From positions 1-64,000 of the forward strand of contig JAAWNY010000003.1 of the NCBI GenBank assembly GCA_022799175.1: DNA of 64,000 bases, written 5' to 3'. Positions 29,586 to 39,572 of this stretch are shown one piece after another. The stretch comes from Lachnospiraceae bacterium (lineage in GTDB: Bacteria; Bacillota; Clostridia; Lachnospirales; Lachnospiraceae). Positions within the stretch are counted from its first letter, which is position 1. Each line of letters opens with the position of its first letter. The translations under genes and the position numbers were made by a program. The notes under the pieces are model-generated. The model was not told the origin of the DNA and made no database searches. It saw only the letters and a program-made list of their open reading frames with translations.

Positions 29586-30659
29586 ATGAAGAATCAAACG
29601 GAAAAGGTAGAGCAAGTGATTTATATTGTTGGAGCCCATTCCAGGGGGCGAACATTGGGAATGTATCTGACAAAATTATATCCAGATATAAAGATTGCCG
29701 CATATTTATATGATAATGATGAGCCAAATCAGGACGAAATAGATGGGATTCCGGTGATTCATTTTGATGAAAACACGAAATTTCCGTCTGACAGGCTGGT
29801 ATATCTTGGGACAAGAGGAATATATCATCAGAAATTGATTAAAAAATTGCACAATATGGGTATGGAGAAGATCATTCCGGTTACTCCCGAGTTCGATCGT
29901 AAGCTGCGCAATAGCTTTTTGGAACGCTATTTTGCGGAAAACGGCAGAGAATATTATAAGTTGGATGCAGCTGCAGATGCGGCGTGTATCTACATTGCAA
30001 GGTCTGTTTTTGACAAACCGTTGCAACAGGAGTATTCGTTGTCTGGATTTCAGAAAGAAATTCAAGTTGGCGCAGAACTGACGGATCAACGCATTTGTGA
30101 TCTGACAGATAATAAAGGGGAACATATATCAGAAAAAAACAAGCAGTTCTGTGAATTGACGGCGCTTTACTGGATCTGGAAAAATGCCAGGCAAGATGTC
30201 GTAGGTTTGGAGCATTACCGGAGACATTTTCTTTTGCAGGAAGGGTGGCTACAGGATATGAAGGAACGGTGTATTGATGTGATTTTACCGACCCCACTTT
30301 ATGTAGCGCCAAACATTGCACAGAATTATAAAGAAAGACATGTAGCCTCCGACTGGGACTTTATGATGGATTATATGAGGAAAATTTATCCTGCTGATTA
30401 TCGAAAGGCCGTTCGTTTTTTTGACATGAATTTATATTCTCCTTGCAATATGTTTATTATGAAAAGACAAGTGTTGCATGAATTATGTTCATGGCTTTTT
30501 CCTATTTTATTTATTTGTGCAGAGCACGGTGGGGAAAGGAAAGATGGTTACCAGAACCGGTATCCAGGATTTTTATCTGAAAGGCTGATGACTTTTTTCT
30601 TTGAAAAAAACCGAAATGAATATCGAATTGCCTATGCAGATAAAGATTTTCTAAATTGA
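29586..30659 (+). CDS. Rossmann-like N-terminus + DUF4422-type capsular polysaccharide protein
   Basis: IYIVGAHSRGRTLGMYL...AYLYDND; FCELTALYWIWKNARQDVVGLEHYRRHFLL resembles the DUF4422 core. Confidence 0.72.
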   Translation: MKNQTEKVEQVIYIVGAHSRGRTLGMYLTKLYPDIKIAAYLYDNDEPNQDEIDGIPVIHFDENTKFPSDRLVYLGTRGIYHQKLIKKLHNMGMEKIIPVTPEFDRKLRNSFLERYFAENGREYYKLDAAADAACIYIARSVFDKPLQQEYSLSGFQKEIQVGAELTDQRICDLTDNKGEHISEKNKQFCELTALYWIWKNARQDVVGLEHYRRHFLLQEGWLQDMKERCIDVILPTPLYVAPNIAQNYKERHVASDWDFMMDYMRKIYPADYRKAVRFFDMNLYSPCNMFIMKRQVLHELCSWLFPILFICAEHGGERKDGYQNRYPGFLSERLMTFFFEKNRNEYRIAYADKDFLN

Positions 30660-30694
30660 TTTATCGCAATTTATAAAGATGGGAGAGAACGGAA

Positions 30695-31357
30695 ATGGAC
30701 TTTGAATTGACAGCCTCTATGATGTGTGCCAACTATGGCAATCTGGAGAAGGAAGTGAGAGATTTGGATGAGGGAGGGATCGATTCCTTTCATATTGATA
30801 TTATGGACGGGCGATATGTGCCTAATTTTGCCATGTCTTTAAACGATATGCGTTACATAGCGAAAGCTTCAGAAAAACCTTTGGATGTACATCTGATGAT
30901 CGAGCATCCGAATAATTGTATCGGATTGTTTCTTTCTAGTTTGCGTAAAGGAGATACCGTATATATCCATCCAGAAGCGGAGTATCATCCATCTACCACT
31001 CTGCAGAGTATTATTAATGCGGGAATGATTCCGGGAATTGCCATCAATCCAGGGACTTCGGTAGAGACCGTGATGGAAATGCTGCGAATTGTCAAGAAAG
31101 TATTGGTCATGTCGGTAAATCCGGGCAATGCGGGACAGATGTATCTGCCTTATGTGGGAAAGAAAATTACGAAGCTTCTTGCGCTAAAAGAAGATATGGA
31201 TTTTGAGATCTATTGGGATGGGGCCTGCAGCGCAGATAAGATTCTGGAATATGCCCCGAAAGGTGTGAAGGGATTTGTTCTGGGAACAACATTGCTGTTT
31301 GGGAAGGGAAGACCCTATGGAGAGACCTTGCAGAATATTCGAGATTTGAAATTTTAA
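30695..31357 (+). CDS. Ribulose-phosphate 3-epimerase family TIM barrel
   Basis: TASMMCANYGNLEKEVRDL, FHIDIMDGRYVPNFAMS, LDVHLMIEHP, VLVMSVNPGNAGQMYLP, WDGACSADKI. Confidence 0.83.
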   Translation: MDFELTASMMCANYGNLEKEVRDLDEGGIDSFHIDIMDGRYVPNFAMSLNDMRYIAKASEKPLDVHLMIEHPNNCIGLFLSSLRKGDTVYIHPEAEYHPSTTLQSIINAGMIPGIAINPGTSVETVMEMLRIVKKVLVMSVNPGNAGQMYLPYVGKKITKLLALKEDMDFEIYWDGACSADKILEYAPKGVKGFVLGTTLLFGKGRPYGETLQNIRDLKF

Positions 31358-31417
31358 TCGGTTGGGAAATTTTTTGTTTTTGCTGTAAAGTGAAAATATA
31401 AATGAGGATTTTGCTAT

Positions 31418-31455
31418 GCTTCGGTGAAGGGAGTTCTACTGGACCGAAGCTTTTT
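31418..31455 (+). terminator. Putative Rho-independent terminator of the glycan operon
   Basis: gcttcggt (31418-31425)/accgaagc (31443-31450), 17-nt loop, then ttttt. Confidence 0.6.
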
Positions 31456-31494
31456 GCTACGCAAATAGTTGTAATATAATGTGAGAAATTTCTG

Positions 31495-31523
31495 TTGATT
31501 TATAAAACATTATTTAGTATAGT
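31495..31523 (+). promoter_or_regulatory. Putative sigma-A-type promoter for plsX operon
   Basis: ttgatt (31495-31500) - 17 nt - tatagt (31518-31523), upstream of aaggaggg and plsX. Confidence 0.45.
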
Positions 31524-31570
31524 AAGGAGGGAATGGAAAGACTGTTTTTAGAATGGGAGAGGAGAACGGT

Positions 31571-32575
31571 ATGATTAAAGTGGCAGTAGATGCGATGGGT
31601 GGCGATCATGCCCCTGGTGAGATTGTAAAGGGTGTGGTAGATGCGGTATCCCACAGAGCGGACATTCAGGTTCTATTGGTGGGGAAGGAGGATATGGTGA
31701 CGAAGGAACTTTCTCGGCATACATATCCAAAGAAACAGGTACTGCTGATTCCAGCATCGGAGGTGATTGAGACAGAAGAGCCACCCGTCAATGCCGTGCG
31801 CCGGAAGAAGGATTCGTCGATTGTAGTAGGGATGAATCTGGTAAAGGCCGGGGAAGCGGATGCCTTTGTGTCTGCTGGAAGCTCCGGGGCGATTCTGGTC
31901 GGCGGCCAGGTGATCGTTGGCCGTCTAAAAGGGGTGGAACGACCGCCTTTTGGGGCTCTGATTCCTACAGAAAAGGGAGTTTCTCTGCTGTTGGACAGCG
32001 GTGCAAATGTGGATGCCCGCCCTTCTCATCTGGTACAGTTTGCCCGAATGGGAGCGATCTATATGGAGCATGTGATTGGGATTCCCAAACCGCGCGTAGG
32101 GATTGTCAACATTGGCGCCGAGGAGGAGAAAGGCAATGCCTTGGTAAAAGAAACGTTTCCTCTGCTGAAAGAATGCCAGGATATCAACTTTACCGGCAGT
32201 ATTGAGGCCCGAGAGATCCCTCATGGAGGAGCTGATGTAATCGTGTGTGAGGCATTTACCGGTAATGTAATTTTAAAACTTTATGAAGGAACTGGGGCTA
32301 CTTTGATATCGATGGTGAAGAAGGGGATGATGAGCAGCCTTCGCAGTAAGTTGGGGGCATTGCTAGTGAAACCGGCCTTGAAGGAGACATTGAAAGCGTT
32401 CGATGCATCCCGGTACGGCGGGGCGCCGCTTCTGGGATTGAAGGGGCTGGTAGTGAAGACTCACGGCAGTGCGGGAGCTCGGGAAGTAAGCAATTCTATC
32501 ATCCAGTGCGTGACATTTAAGGAACAGAAAATTAACGAGAAAATTAAAGAAAGCCTGGAAATTGGAGAATCGTGA
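31571..32575 (+). CDS. plsX: Phosphate acyltransferase PlsX
   Basis: IKVAVDAMGGDHAPGEIVKG start, FVSAGSSGAILVGG, GNVILKLYEGTG; upstream of acpP-rnc. Confidence 0.96.
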   Translation: MIKVAVDAMGGDHAPGEIVKGVVDAVSHRADIQVLLVGKEDMVTKELSRHTYPKKQVLLIPASEVIETEEPPVNAVRRKKDSSIVVGMNLVKAGEADAFVSAGSSGAILVGGQVIVGRLKGVERPPFGALIPTEKGVSLLLDSGANVDARPSHLVQFARMGAIYMEHVIGIPKPRVGIVNIGAEEEKGNALVKETFPLLKECQDINFTGSIEAREIPHGGADVIVCEAFTGNVILKLYEGTGATLISMVKKGMMSSLRSKLGALLVKPALKETLKAFDASRYGGAPLLGLKGLVVKTHGSAGAREVSNSIIQCVTFKEQKINEKIKESLEIGES

Positions 32576-32630
32576 GTAACAGTTCAATATTTGAACTGCC
32601 ACAAAATTAAGAAAGAAAGGGGGGAAAAGG

Positions 32631-32861
32631 ATGGAATTTGAGAAGCTGCAGGGAATTATTGCCGAGGTGTTGAATGTGGAGACAGGAGAAATTACACTGG
32701 ACACCACATTTGTAGAAGATCTGGGTGCGGATTCACTGGACATTTTTCAGATTGTTATGGGAATCGAAGAGGAATTTGATATTGAGATACCCAGCGACGC
32801 GGCGGAACAGATCGTTACAGTGGGTGATGCAGTGGAACAGATTAAGAATGCACTAAACTAA
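32631..32861 (+). CDS. acpP: Acyl carrier protein
   Basis: 76 aa with FVEDLGADSLDIFQIVMGIEEEFDIEIP (DSL phosphopantetheine site). Confidence 0.95.
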   Translation: MEFEKLQGIIAEVLNVETGEITLDTTFVEDLGADSLDIFQIVMGIEEEFDIEIPSDAAEQIVTVGDAVEQIKNALN

Positions 32862-32930
32862 TGGAGAAGTGGTTTGCTGACTTGCTAGTGAGCAATCATG
32901 GAAAAAGAGTGCATACCAAATAGAAAGGGG

Positions 32931-32966
32931 GAGGGCGCGTCGCAGGAGAGCCTGGGTAGCGCCCTC
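32931..32966 (+). other. GC-rich hairpin in acpP-rnc intergenic region
   Basis: gagggcgc (32931-32938)/gcgccctc (32959-32966), not followed by a T-run. Confidence 0.5.
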
Positions 32967-32993
32967 TCCTTGTAAGACGGAAAGGGAAAGTAT

Positions 32994-33692
32994 ATGAATC
33001 GAGATTTGAAAGAATTAGAGGTGAGGATTGGCTATACGTTTCGGCAGAAAAAGCTGTTGCGTCAGGCTATGATTCATAGCTCTTTTGCCAATGAGCATCA
33101 TATTGATAAGCTGAATTGTAATGAACGGCTAGAGTTTTTGGGGGATGCCGTTTTGGAGGTGGTATCCAGCGATTTTCTGTATTGGCAATATCCGGACAAG
33201 CCGGAAGGAGAGTTGACAAAGATTCGGGCCAGTCTGGTCTGCGAACCCACATTGGCCTATTGTGCATCAGAGATCGGATTGGGCGCTTATCTTTTCTTAG
33301 GAAAGGGGGAGGAAGCCACTGGCGGGAGAAGCCGGGATTCTGTAGTGTCGGATGCTATGGAGGCATTGATTGGGGCAATCTATCTGGATGGTGGTTTTGC
33401 TAATGCAAAAGAGTTCGTTCACCAGTTTGTGCTGAACGATTTAGAGCATAAGCAGCTCTTTTATGATAGCAAGACTATCCTGCAGGAAATCGTGCAGGCC
33501 GGGGAGGGCGGGCAACTTCTGGAATATGAGATACTAAAAGAAGATGGGCCCGATCATCGTAAGGTATTTGAAGTGATGGCTGTGCTCAATGGAGAGGAGA
33601 TCGGCAGAGGAAGTGGCAGGACCAAGAAAGCAGCAGAGCAGGTTGCCGCCTACCGGGGAATACTGAAACTGAAGGAGCATATATGTACTTAA
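32994..33692 (+). CDS. rnc: Ribonuclease III
   Basis: NERLEFLGDAVLEVVSSDFLY signature, DAMEALIGAIYLDGG, C-terminal dsRBD GRGSGRTKKAAEQVAA. Confidence 0.96.
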   Translation: MNRDLKELEVRIGYTFRQKKLLRQAMIHSSFANEHHIDKLNCNERLEFLGDAVLEVVSSDFLYWQYPDKPEGELTKIRASLVCEPTLAYCASEIGLGAYLFLGKGEEATGGRSRDSVVSDAMEALIGAIYLDGGFANAKEFVHQFVLNDLEHKQLFYDSKTILQEIVQAGEGGQLLEYEILKEDGPDHRKVFEVMAVLNGEEIGRGSGRTKKAAEQVAAYRGILKLKEHICT

Positions 33693-36600
33693 AGAGTATC
33701 GAGATACAGGGGTTCAAATCCTTTGCCAACAAGATTACTTTTGAATTTCATAATGGCATTACCGGGATTGTGGGTCCGAATGGCAGCGGCAAAAGTAATG
33801 TGGCAGATGCGGTTCGCTGGGTTTTAGGAGAACAGCGCATCAAGCAGTTGCGGGGCGCCAGTATGCAGGATGTGATTTTTGCCGGCACGGAGCTGCGAAA
33901 GCCCCAGGGGTTTGCTTACGTGGCAATTACTTTGGATAATTCCGATCATCAACTGACCATCGACTATGATGAAGTAACGGTTGCTCGTCGCTTATACCGT
34001 TCCGGGGAGAGCGAATATCGGATTAATGGCAGTGCTTGCCGGCTGAAGGATATCAATGAGCTGTTTTATGATACCGGAATTGGCAAGGAGGGATACTCGA
34101 TCATCGGCCAGGGCCAGATTGATAAAATTCTCAGTGGAAAACCGGAGGAACGGCGGGAGTTGTTTGATGAGGCTGCCGGGATTGTCAAATTTAAGCGGCG
34201 CAAGCTGATAGCTCAGAAGAAGTTAGAGGATGAGAAGCAGAATCTGGTGCGGGTCAGCGATATTCTGGCGGAGTTGGAAAAACAGGTGGGTCCTCTGGCC
34301 AGACAATCCGAAGCCGCCCGGAAATATTTGAATCTGAAGGAGCAACTTAAGACTTATGATGTCAATCTTTTTTTGATGGAATCGGAGGGCATTCGGACTC
34401 AGTTAAGTGAAGTGGAGAAAAAAGAAACGATTGTGTCTCAGGATATGCGGGAAGCAGCTCAGCAAACGGAGGAGGAAAAAGCTACCTATGATCGGTTGGA
34501 ACAGGAACTGAGTCGGTTGGAAGAAGAAATCGGTGAAAAGCGAGAGCGGCTAGGCCAGGCAGAGATGGAGAAGGGAAATCTGGAAGGCCAGATTAATGTG
34601 CTTCACGAGCAGATTAATACAGAACGAATGAATGCCGATCACATCAATGCTCGCATAGAGTCTATTCAGAGAGAACGAGAGCAAAAAGAGCGGCAGGTTG
34701 TTGATTATGAAAAGGACAGTGCTGAGATTCGAAAGCAGGCGGCGCTCAGCAATCAGGAGCTTTTGCTGGCAGAGGAACGATTGCGTCAGGAAGATGAAAC
34801 GATTATGCTGTTAGATCAGCGGATTGAGGCGGGAAAAGGCAATATTATTGATAGTCTAAATGAAAAAGCATCCTTGACAGCCAGAGAACAGCGCTATGAA
34901 GCCATGTTAGAGCAGGTACAGGTGAGGCATTCTGAGGTATGCCAGCGACTTTTGCGCTACAAGAGCGACGAGTCAGTGCAGGAGGAACTGCAACAAAAGG
35001 AGCGACAGAAGCTGGAGATTTCCAGACAGCGGATGGAAGGATTACTGTCCGAACAGACCGATTGTGAAACGGAGATGGAGCGCTGTGAGCAGGAGGTGCG
35101 GCGGCTGACCCGAGGATTAAATGAAAAGCAGCAGGAGTACCAGAGAGCGACCACCCGCCTCGAATCTCTGCGGAATCTGGCGGAACGTTATGAGGGATAC
35201 GGCAATAGTATTCGCAAGGTGATGGAGGTGCGGGACCGGGTTCATGGCATTCATGGCGTGGTGGCAGATCTGATCACGACAGAGCGGCAATATGAGATGG
35301 CGATTGAGACGGCTTTGGGTGGCAGTATTCAAAATGTGGTGACCGATTCAGAGCAGACGGCGAAGCAACTGATTGAATATTTAAAGAAAAATAAATATGG
35401 CCGAGTGACTTTTCTGCCATTGACCAGCATCGGGCAGCGAGGAGATTTTTCCCAGCCAGAAGTGCTTCGGGAGCCAGGAGTGATTGGCCTGGCCAGCGAT
35501 CTGATTCAGGTTAAGCCACAATATCAGGTGTTGGCAAAATATCTTTTAGGCCGGGTGGTGGTGACGGCTACGATTGATCATGCCGTTGCTGTGGCCAGAA
35601 AATATAAATATTCTCTGCGGATTGTGACGTTGGAGGGCGAGCTGCTAAGCGCAGGGGGCTCGATGACGGGAGGTGCATTCAAAAATTCCAGTAATCTATT
35701 GGGAAGAAAACGGGAGCTAGAAGAATTGGATGGTATCTGCAAAAAGGTATTGTCTATAGCGGAGCGACTGCAAGAAGAGCTAAAGATGAATGAAGGAATG
35801 CTGGCAGAAAAAAGAGAAGAGTTGGGGAAGATTCGCGAAGCGTATCATCAGGAATCTCTGAATCAGAATACACTGGAGTTAAATGTTAGTCAATTGGAAG
35901 AAAAGAAGGAGGAAATTCAGGATTCTTCCCGGGATTTGGTACTGGAAAATCAACAATTGGAGGAACAGATTCGGGAGATTGAACAGAATCGTCAGCAGAT
36001 TGCCCGGGATTCGGAACAATTGCGCCAGCAGAATGAGCAGGCAAATCAGGAGGTGGAACAACTTTCCGGACAGATGGAGAAAACCAGGCAAGTGAGAGAA
36101 ACGCTAGCCCATGAGTTGGAAGAGATTCGTCTGCGGGCTGCCAGTTTAAAGCAACAGGTGGATTTCGTGATGGAGAATCTTCACCGAGTCAGGGAGGAGA
36201 TTCAAAAACAGGAGGAAGAACTGGTGGGTTTGAAAACCGGAACCGGAGATTCCAGGTTGGCAATTGAGGAAAAACAACGGCAGATCGGAGAGCTGAGGGA
36301 ACGCATTGAAGCGGCCATAGATCGTCGGGAACAGTTGACGAAAGCGTTAGAAGTGCTGGGAGCCGGAAAGGAGGAAAAGACCCGGGAACAAAAGAGTATT
36401 TTTCAGAAACGTGAAGAACTGACAGAGCGAATCAGTCATCTGGATAAAGATCTGTTCCGGCTGCAGAACCAGAAAGAGAAACTGGAGGAAAGGCTAGAGA
36501 ATCATGTAAACTATATGTGGAGCGAATATGAACTGACCTTCACTACAGCAGAGCCTTTGCGGGATCCAGAGCTAACTGTGATTTCCGAGGTACGAACCCA

Positions 36601-37243
36601 GATTGAAAAGTTAAAGGGGGATATCCGGGCACTGGGGAGTGTTAATGTCAATGCGATTGAGGATTATAAGGAGATCTCTGGCCGTTATGAATTTATGAAG
36701 ACCCAGCATGATGATTTGGTGGAGGCGGAACAGACTCTCTTGCAGATCATTGAAGAGTTGGATACCGGGATGAGGCGGCAGTTTGCAGAGAAGTTTAAGG
36801 AGATACGCAGCGAATTTGATCGGGTGTTTAAAGAATTGTTTGGCGGAGGACACGGAACGTTGGATCTGATGGAAGGTGAAGATATTCTGGAAGCAGGAAT
36901 ACAAATCATTGCCCAGCCGCCAGGAAAAAAACTGCAGAATATGATGCAGCTGTCCGGAGGAGAAAAGGCCCTGACAGCGATATCCTTATTGTTTGCAATA
37001 CAGAATCTGAAGCCATCCCCCTTTTGTTTGTTGGATGAGATTGAGGCAGCGTTAGATGATTCCAATGTCGAGAGGTTTGCAGGCTATCTGCATAAGCTGA
37101 TTAAAAATACCCAGTTCATTGTGATTACGCATCGGCGGGGAACGATGGTAGCTTCGGATCGGCTTTATGGGATTACCATGCAGGAAAAGGGGGTATCCAC
37201 ACTGGTATCAGTGAATTTGATAGAGGATCAGCTGGAAGGATAG
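33683..37243 (+). CDS. smc: Chromosome segregation protein SMC
   Basis: 1186 aa; Walker [22 protein letters not shown], long coiled coils, hinge, [40 protein letters not shown]. Confidence 0.97.
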   Translation: MYLKSIEIQGFKSFANKITFEFHNGITGIVGPNGSGKSNVADAVRWVLGEQRIKQLRGASMQDVIFAGTELRKPQGFAYVAITLDNSDHQLTIDYDEVTVARRLYRSGESEYRINGSACRLKDINELFYDTGIGKEGYSIIGQGQIDKILSGKPEERRELFDEAAGIVKFKRRKLIAQKKLEDEKQNLVRVSDILAELEKQVGPLARQSEAARKYLNLKEQLKTYDVNLFLMESEGIRTQLSEVEKKETIVSQDMREAAQQTEEEKATYDRLEQELSRLEEEIGEKRERLGQAEMEKGNLEGQINVLHEQINTERMNADHINARIESIQREREQKERQVVDYEKDSAEIRKQAALSNQELLLAEERLRQEDETIMLLDQRIEAGKGNIIDSLNEKASLTAREQRYEAMLEQVQVRHSEVCQRLLRYKSDESVQEELQQKERQKLEISRQRMEGLLSEQTDCETEMERCEQEVRRLTRGLNEKQQEYQRATTRLESLRNLAERYEGYGNSIRKVMEVRDRVHGIHGVVADLITTERQYEMAIETALGGSIQNVVTDSEQTAKQLIEYLKKNKYGRVTFLPLTSIGQRGDFSQPEVLREPGVIGLASDLIQVKPQYQVLAKYLLGRVVVTATIDHAVAVARKYKYSLRIVTLEGELLSAGGSMTGGAFKNSSNLLGRKRELEELDGICKKVLSIAERLQEELKMNEGMLAEKREELGKIREAYHQESLNQNTLELNVSQLEEKKEEIQDSSRDLVLENQQLEEQIREIEQNRQQIARDSEQLRQQNEQANQEVEQLSGQMEKTRQVRETLAHELEEIRLRAASLKQQVDFVMENLHRVREEIQKQEEELVGLKTGTGDSRLAIEEKQRQIGELRERIEAAIDRREQLTKALEVLGAGKEEKTREQKSIFQKREELTERISHLDKDLFRLQNQKEKLEERLENHVNYMWSEYELTFTTAEPLRDPELTVISEVRTQIEKLKGDIRALGSVNVNAIEDYKEISGRYEFMKTQHDDLVEAEQTLLQIIEELDTGMRRQFAEKFKEIRSEFDRVFKELFGGGHGTLDLMEGEDILEAGIQIIAQPPGKKLQNMMQLSGGEKALTAISLLFAIQNLKPSPFCLLDEIEAALDDSNVERFAGYLHKLIKNTQFIVITHRRGTMVASDRLYGITMQEKGVSTLVSVNLIEDQLEG

Positions 37244-37333
37244 AAGCTGACAAGAAAGCGTTTGAACAATTAGAGACCGGAGGCAAAAGCTGGGGTTTTT
37301 GTCTGTGAAATATCAAAAAGGAGCATATCGGAA

Positions 37334-38269
37334 ATGGAAGAGAAGAAAAGAGGATTTTTCAGCCGTCTGGTGGATGGACTAGCCAAGACCAGAGATAATA
37401 TTGTGTCCGGAATGGACTCCATCTTCAGTGGATTTTCAGCGATTGATGAGGATTTTTATGAAGAGCTGGAAGAGACTCTGATCATGGGGGATCTGGGAAT
37501 GAAGACCACCATGTCGATTATGGAGGATCTACGCAGACGGGTAAAGGAACAACACATTAAGGAGCCAGGAGAATGCCGTCAGTTGTTGATCGACTCCATC
37601 AAAGATCAGATGAATCTGGGAGAAAATGCCTACGAATTTGAGAACCGTACCTCGGTGGTGCTGGTAATTGGGGTCAATGGAGTGGGAAAGACCACTTCTG
37701 TGGGGAAGTTGGCGGGCCAGTTGAAAGATGACGGTAAGCGAGTGATTTTGGCAGCAGCAGATACCTTCCGGGCGGCGGCAATTGAGCAGCTGACGGAGTG
37801 GGCCAATCGGGCCGGGGTGGAGATTATCGCCCAACAGGAAGGATCGGATCCGGCGGCAGTGATTTATGACGCGGTGGCGGCGGCGAAGTCCCGAAAGGCG
37901 GATGTGCTGATCTGTGATACGGCGGGACGGCTTCATAATAAGAAGAATTTGATGGAGGAGTTAAGAAAAATTAACCGGATCATTGATAAGGAATATCCGG
38001 GCGCTTACCGGGAAACATTGGTGGTGTTAGATGGAACCACAGGACAAAATGCGCTTTCCCAAGCCAGACAATTTATGGAGGTGGCAGACATTACCGGAAT
38101 TATTTTAACAAAGCTGGATGGGACAGCGAAAGGCGGGATTGCGGTGGCGATTCAGTCGGAGTTAGGGATTCCAGTGAAATATGTGGGGGTTGGAGAAACG
38201 ATTGACGATCTGCAAAAGTTTAATTCGGGAGATTTTGTGAATGCATTGTTTCAAGTGAGAGAAAGTTGA
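37334..38269 (+). CDS. ftsY: Signal recognition particle receptor FtsY
   Basis: [61 protein letters not shown]. Confidence 0.96.
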   Translation: MEEKKRGFFSRLVDGLAKTRDNIVSGMDSIFSGFSAIDEDFYEELEETLIMGDLGMKTTMSIMEDLRRRVKEQHIKEPGECRQLLIDSIKDQMNLGENAYEFENRTSVVLVIGVNGVGKTTSVGKLAGQLKDDGKRVILAAADTFRAAAIEQLTEWANRAGVEIIAQQEGSDPAAVIYDAVAAAKSRKADVLICDTAGRLHNKKNLMEELRKINRIIDKEYPGAYRETLVVLDGTTGQNALSQARQFMEVADITGIILTKLDGTAKGGIAVAIQSELGIPVKYVGVGETIDDLQKFNSGDFVNALFQVRES

Positions 38270-38320
38270 TTTTATCAAAGGTTTTGCCATGAATATAATT
38301 TTAGAAAAGAGGAAACAAGG

Positions 38321-39541
38321 ATGGAAGAACTGACATTAGAGAAATTTGAGGAAGCTTCAGAGGAGGTACAAAAGGTTACTCAGGAGACCAAGCTGGTATA
38401 TAGTGAGTACTTTTCGGCCCAGACAGGAAACAAGATTTATTTTAAGCCGGAGAACATGCAATATACCGGAGCTTATAAGGTTCGGGGAGCTTTTTATAAG
38501 ATCAGCACTTTAAGTTTAGAGGAAAAAGAGCGGGGGCTGATCACTGCGTCGGCAGGGAATCATGCACAGGGGGTGGCTTATGCTGCGAAGTTAGCCGGGA
38601 TCCGGGCAGTGATTGTAATGCCTACGACTACACCGCTTATTAAAGTGAACCGTACGAAAAACTATGGAGCAGAGGTGGTTCTTTATGGAAATGATTTTGA
38701 TGAAGCCTGTTCCCATGCCTACCATTTAGCGGAGGAGCAAGGCTATACCTTTGTCCATCCTTTTGACGACCTTGACGTGGCGGCAGGCCAGGGCAGTATT
38801 GCCATGGAAATTATCAAAGAGTTGCCCACAGTAGATTATATTTTGGTGCCAGTGGGAGGAGGGGGCTTGTGTACCGGAGTGTCCACCTTGGCAAAACTGT
38901 TGAATCCCAAGATTAAAGTGATTGCAATAGAGCCATCGGGAGCCAATTGTTTGCAGGCATCTTTGAAGGCAGGAAAAGTAATGACGCTTCCCACGGTAAG
39001 TACAATCGCAGACGGTACAGCGGTACACCGTCCGGGGGAGAAGCTATTTCCCTATTTGCAGGAAAATGTGGATGATGTGATAACAATTGAGGATTCGGAG
39101 TTGATTGTGGCATTTTTGGATATGGTAGAAAACCATAAAATGATTGTGGAGAATTCGGGACTGCTGACGGTGGCAGCATTGAAACATATGGATGTGAAGA
39201 AGAAAAAAATCGTATCAATCTTGAGTGGCGGGAATATGGACGTGATTACTATGTCCTCCGTAGTGCAGCATGGGCTGATTCAACGGGATCGGATCTTTAC
39301 GGTGTCAGTTCTGCTGCCGGATAAGCCAGGAGAATTGGCGAAAGTTTCCTCTTTGCTGGCAGAGGAAAAGGGAAATGTTATCAAATTGGAGCATAACCAG
39401 TTTATTAGTATCAACCGGAATGCGGCAGTAGAATTACGAATTACCCTGGAAGCAGAGGGAACGATTCACAAAAATCAGATTGTTCAGCGGTTGAATGATG
39501 AGGGATACCGGCCCAAATTGGTAAAATCAAAGGGAATGTAA
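38321..39541 (+). CDS. ilvA: Threonine ammonia-lyase with C-terminal ACT-like domain
   Basis: KPENMQYTGAYKVRGAFYKI, ITASAGNHAQGVAYAA, VPVGGGGLCTGVSTL; C-term LLPDKPGELAKVSSLLAEEKGNVIKLEH. Confidence 0.9.
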   Translation: MEELTLEKFEEASEEVQKVTQETKLVYSEYFSAQTGNKIYFKPENMQYTGAYKVRGAFYKISTLSLEEKERGLITASAGNHAQGVAYAAKLAGIRAVIVMPTTTPLIKVNRTKNYGAEVVLYGNDFDEACSHAYHLAEEQGYTFVHPFDDLDVAAGQGSIAMEIIKELPTVDYILVPVGGGGLCTGVSTLAKLLNPKIKVIAIEPSGANCLQASLKAGKVMTLPTVSTIADGTAVHRPGEKLFPYLQENVDDVITIEDSELIVAFLDMVENHKMIVENSGLLTVAALKHMDVKKKKIVSILSGGNMDVITMSSVVQHGLIQRDRIFTVSVLLPDKPGELAKVSSLLAEEKGNVIKLEHNQFISINRNAAVELRITLEAEGTIHKNQIVQRLNDEGYRPKLVKSKGM

Positions 39542-39572
39542 AAACAAGAAATAAGGATCAGGGGAGGAACTT

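Noticed and set aside
33182-33403. Alternative-frame ORF within rnc
   Set aside because: Fully inside a confidently identified RNase III gene.
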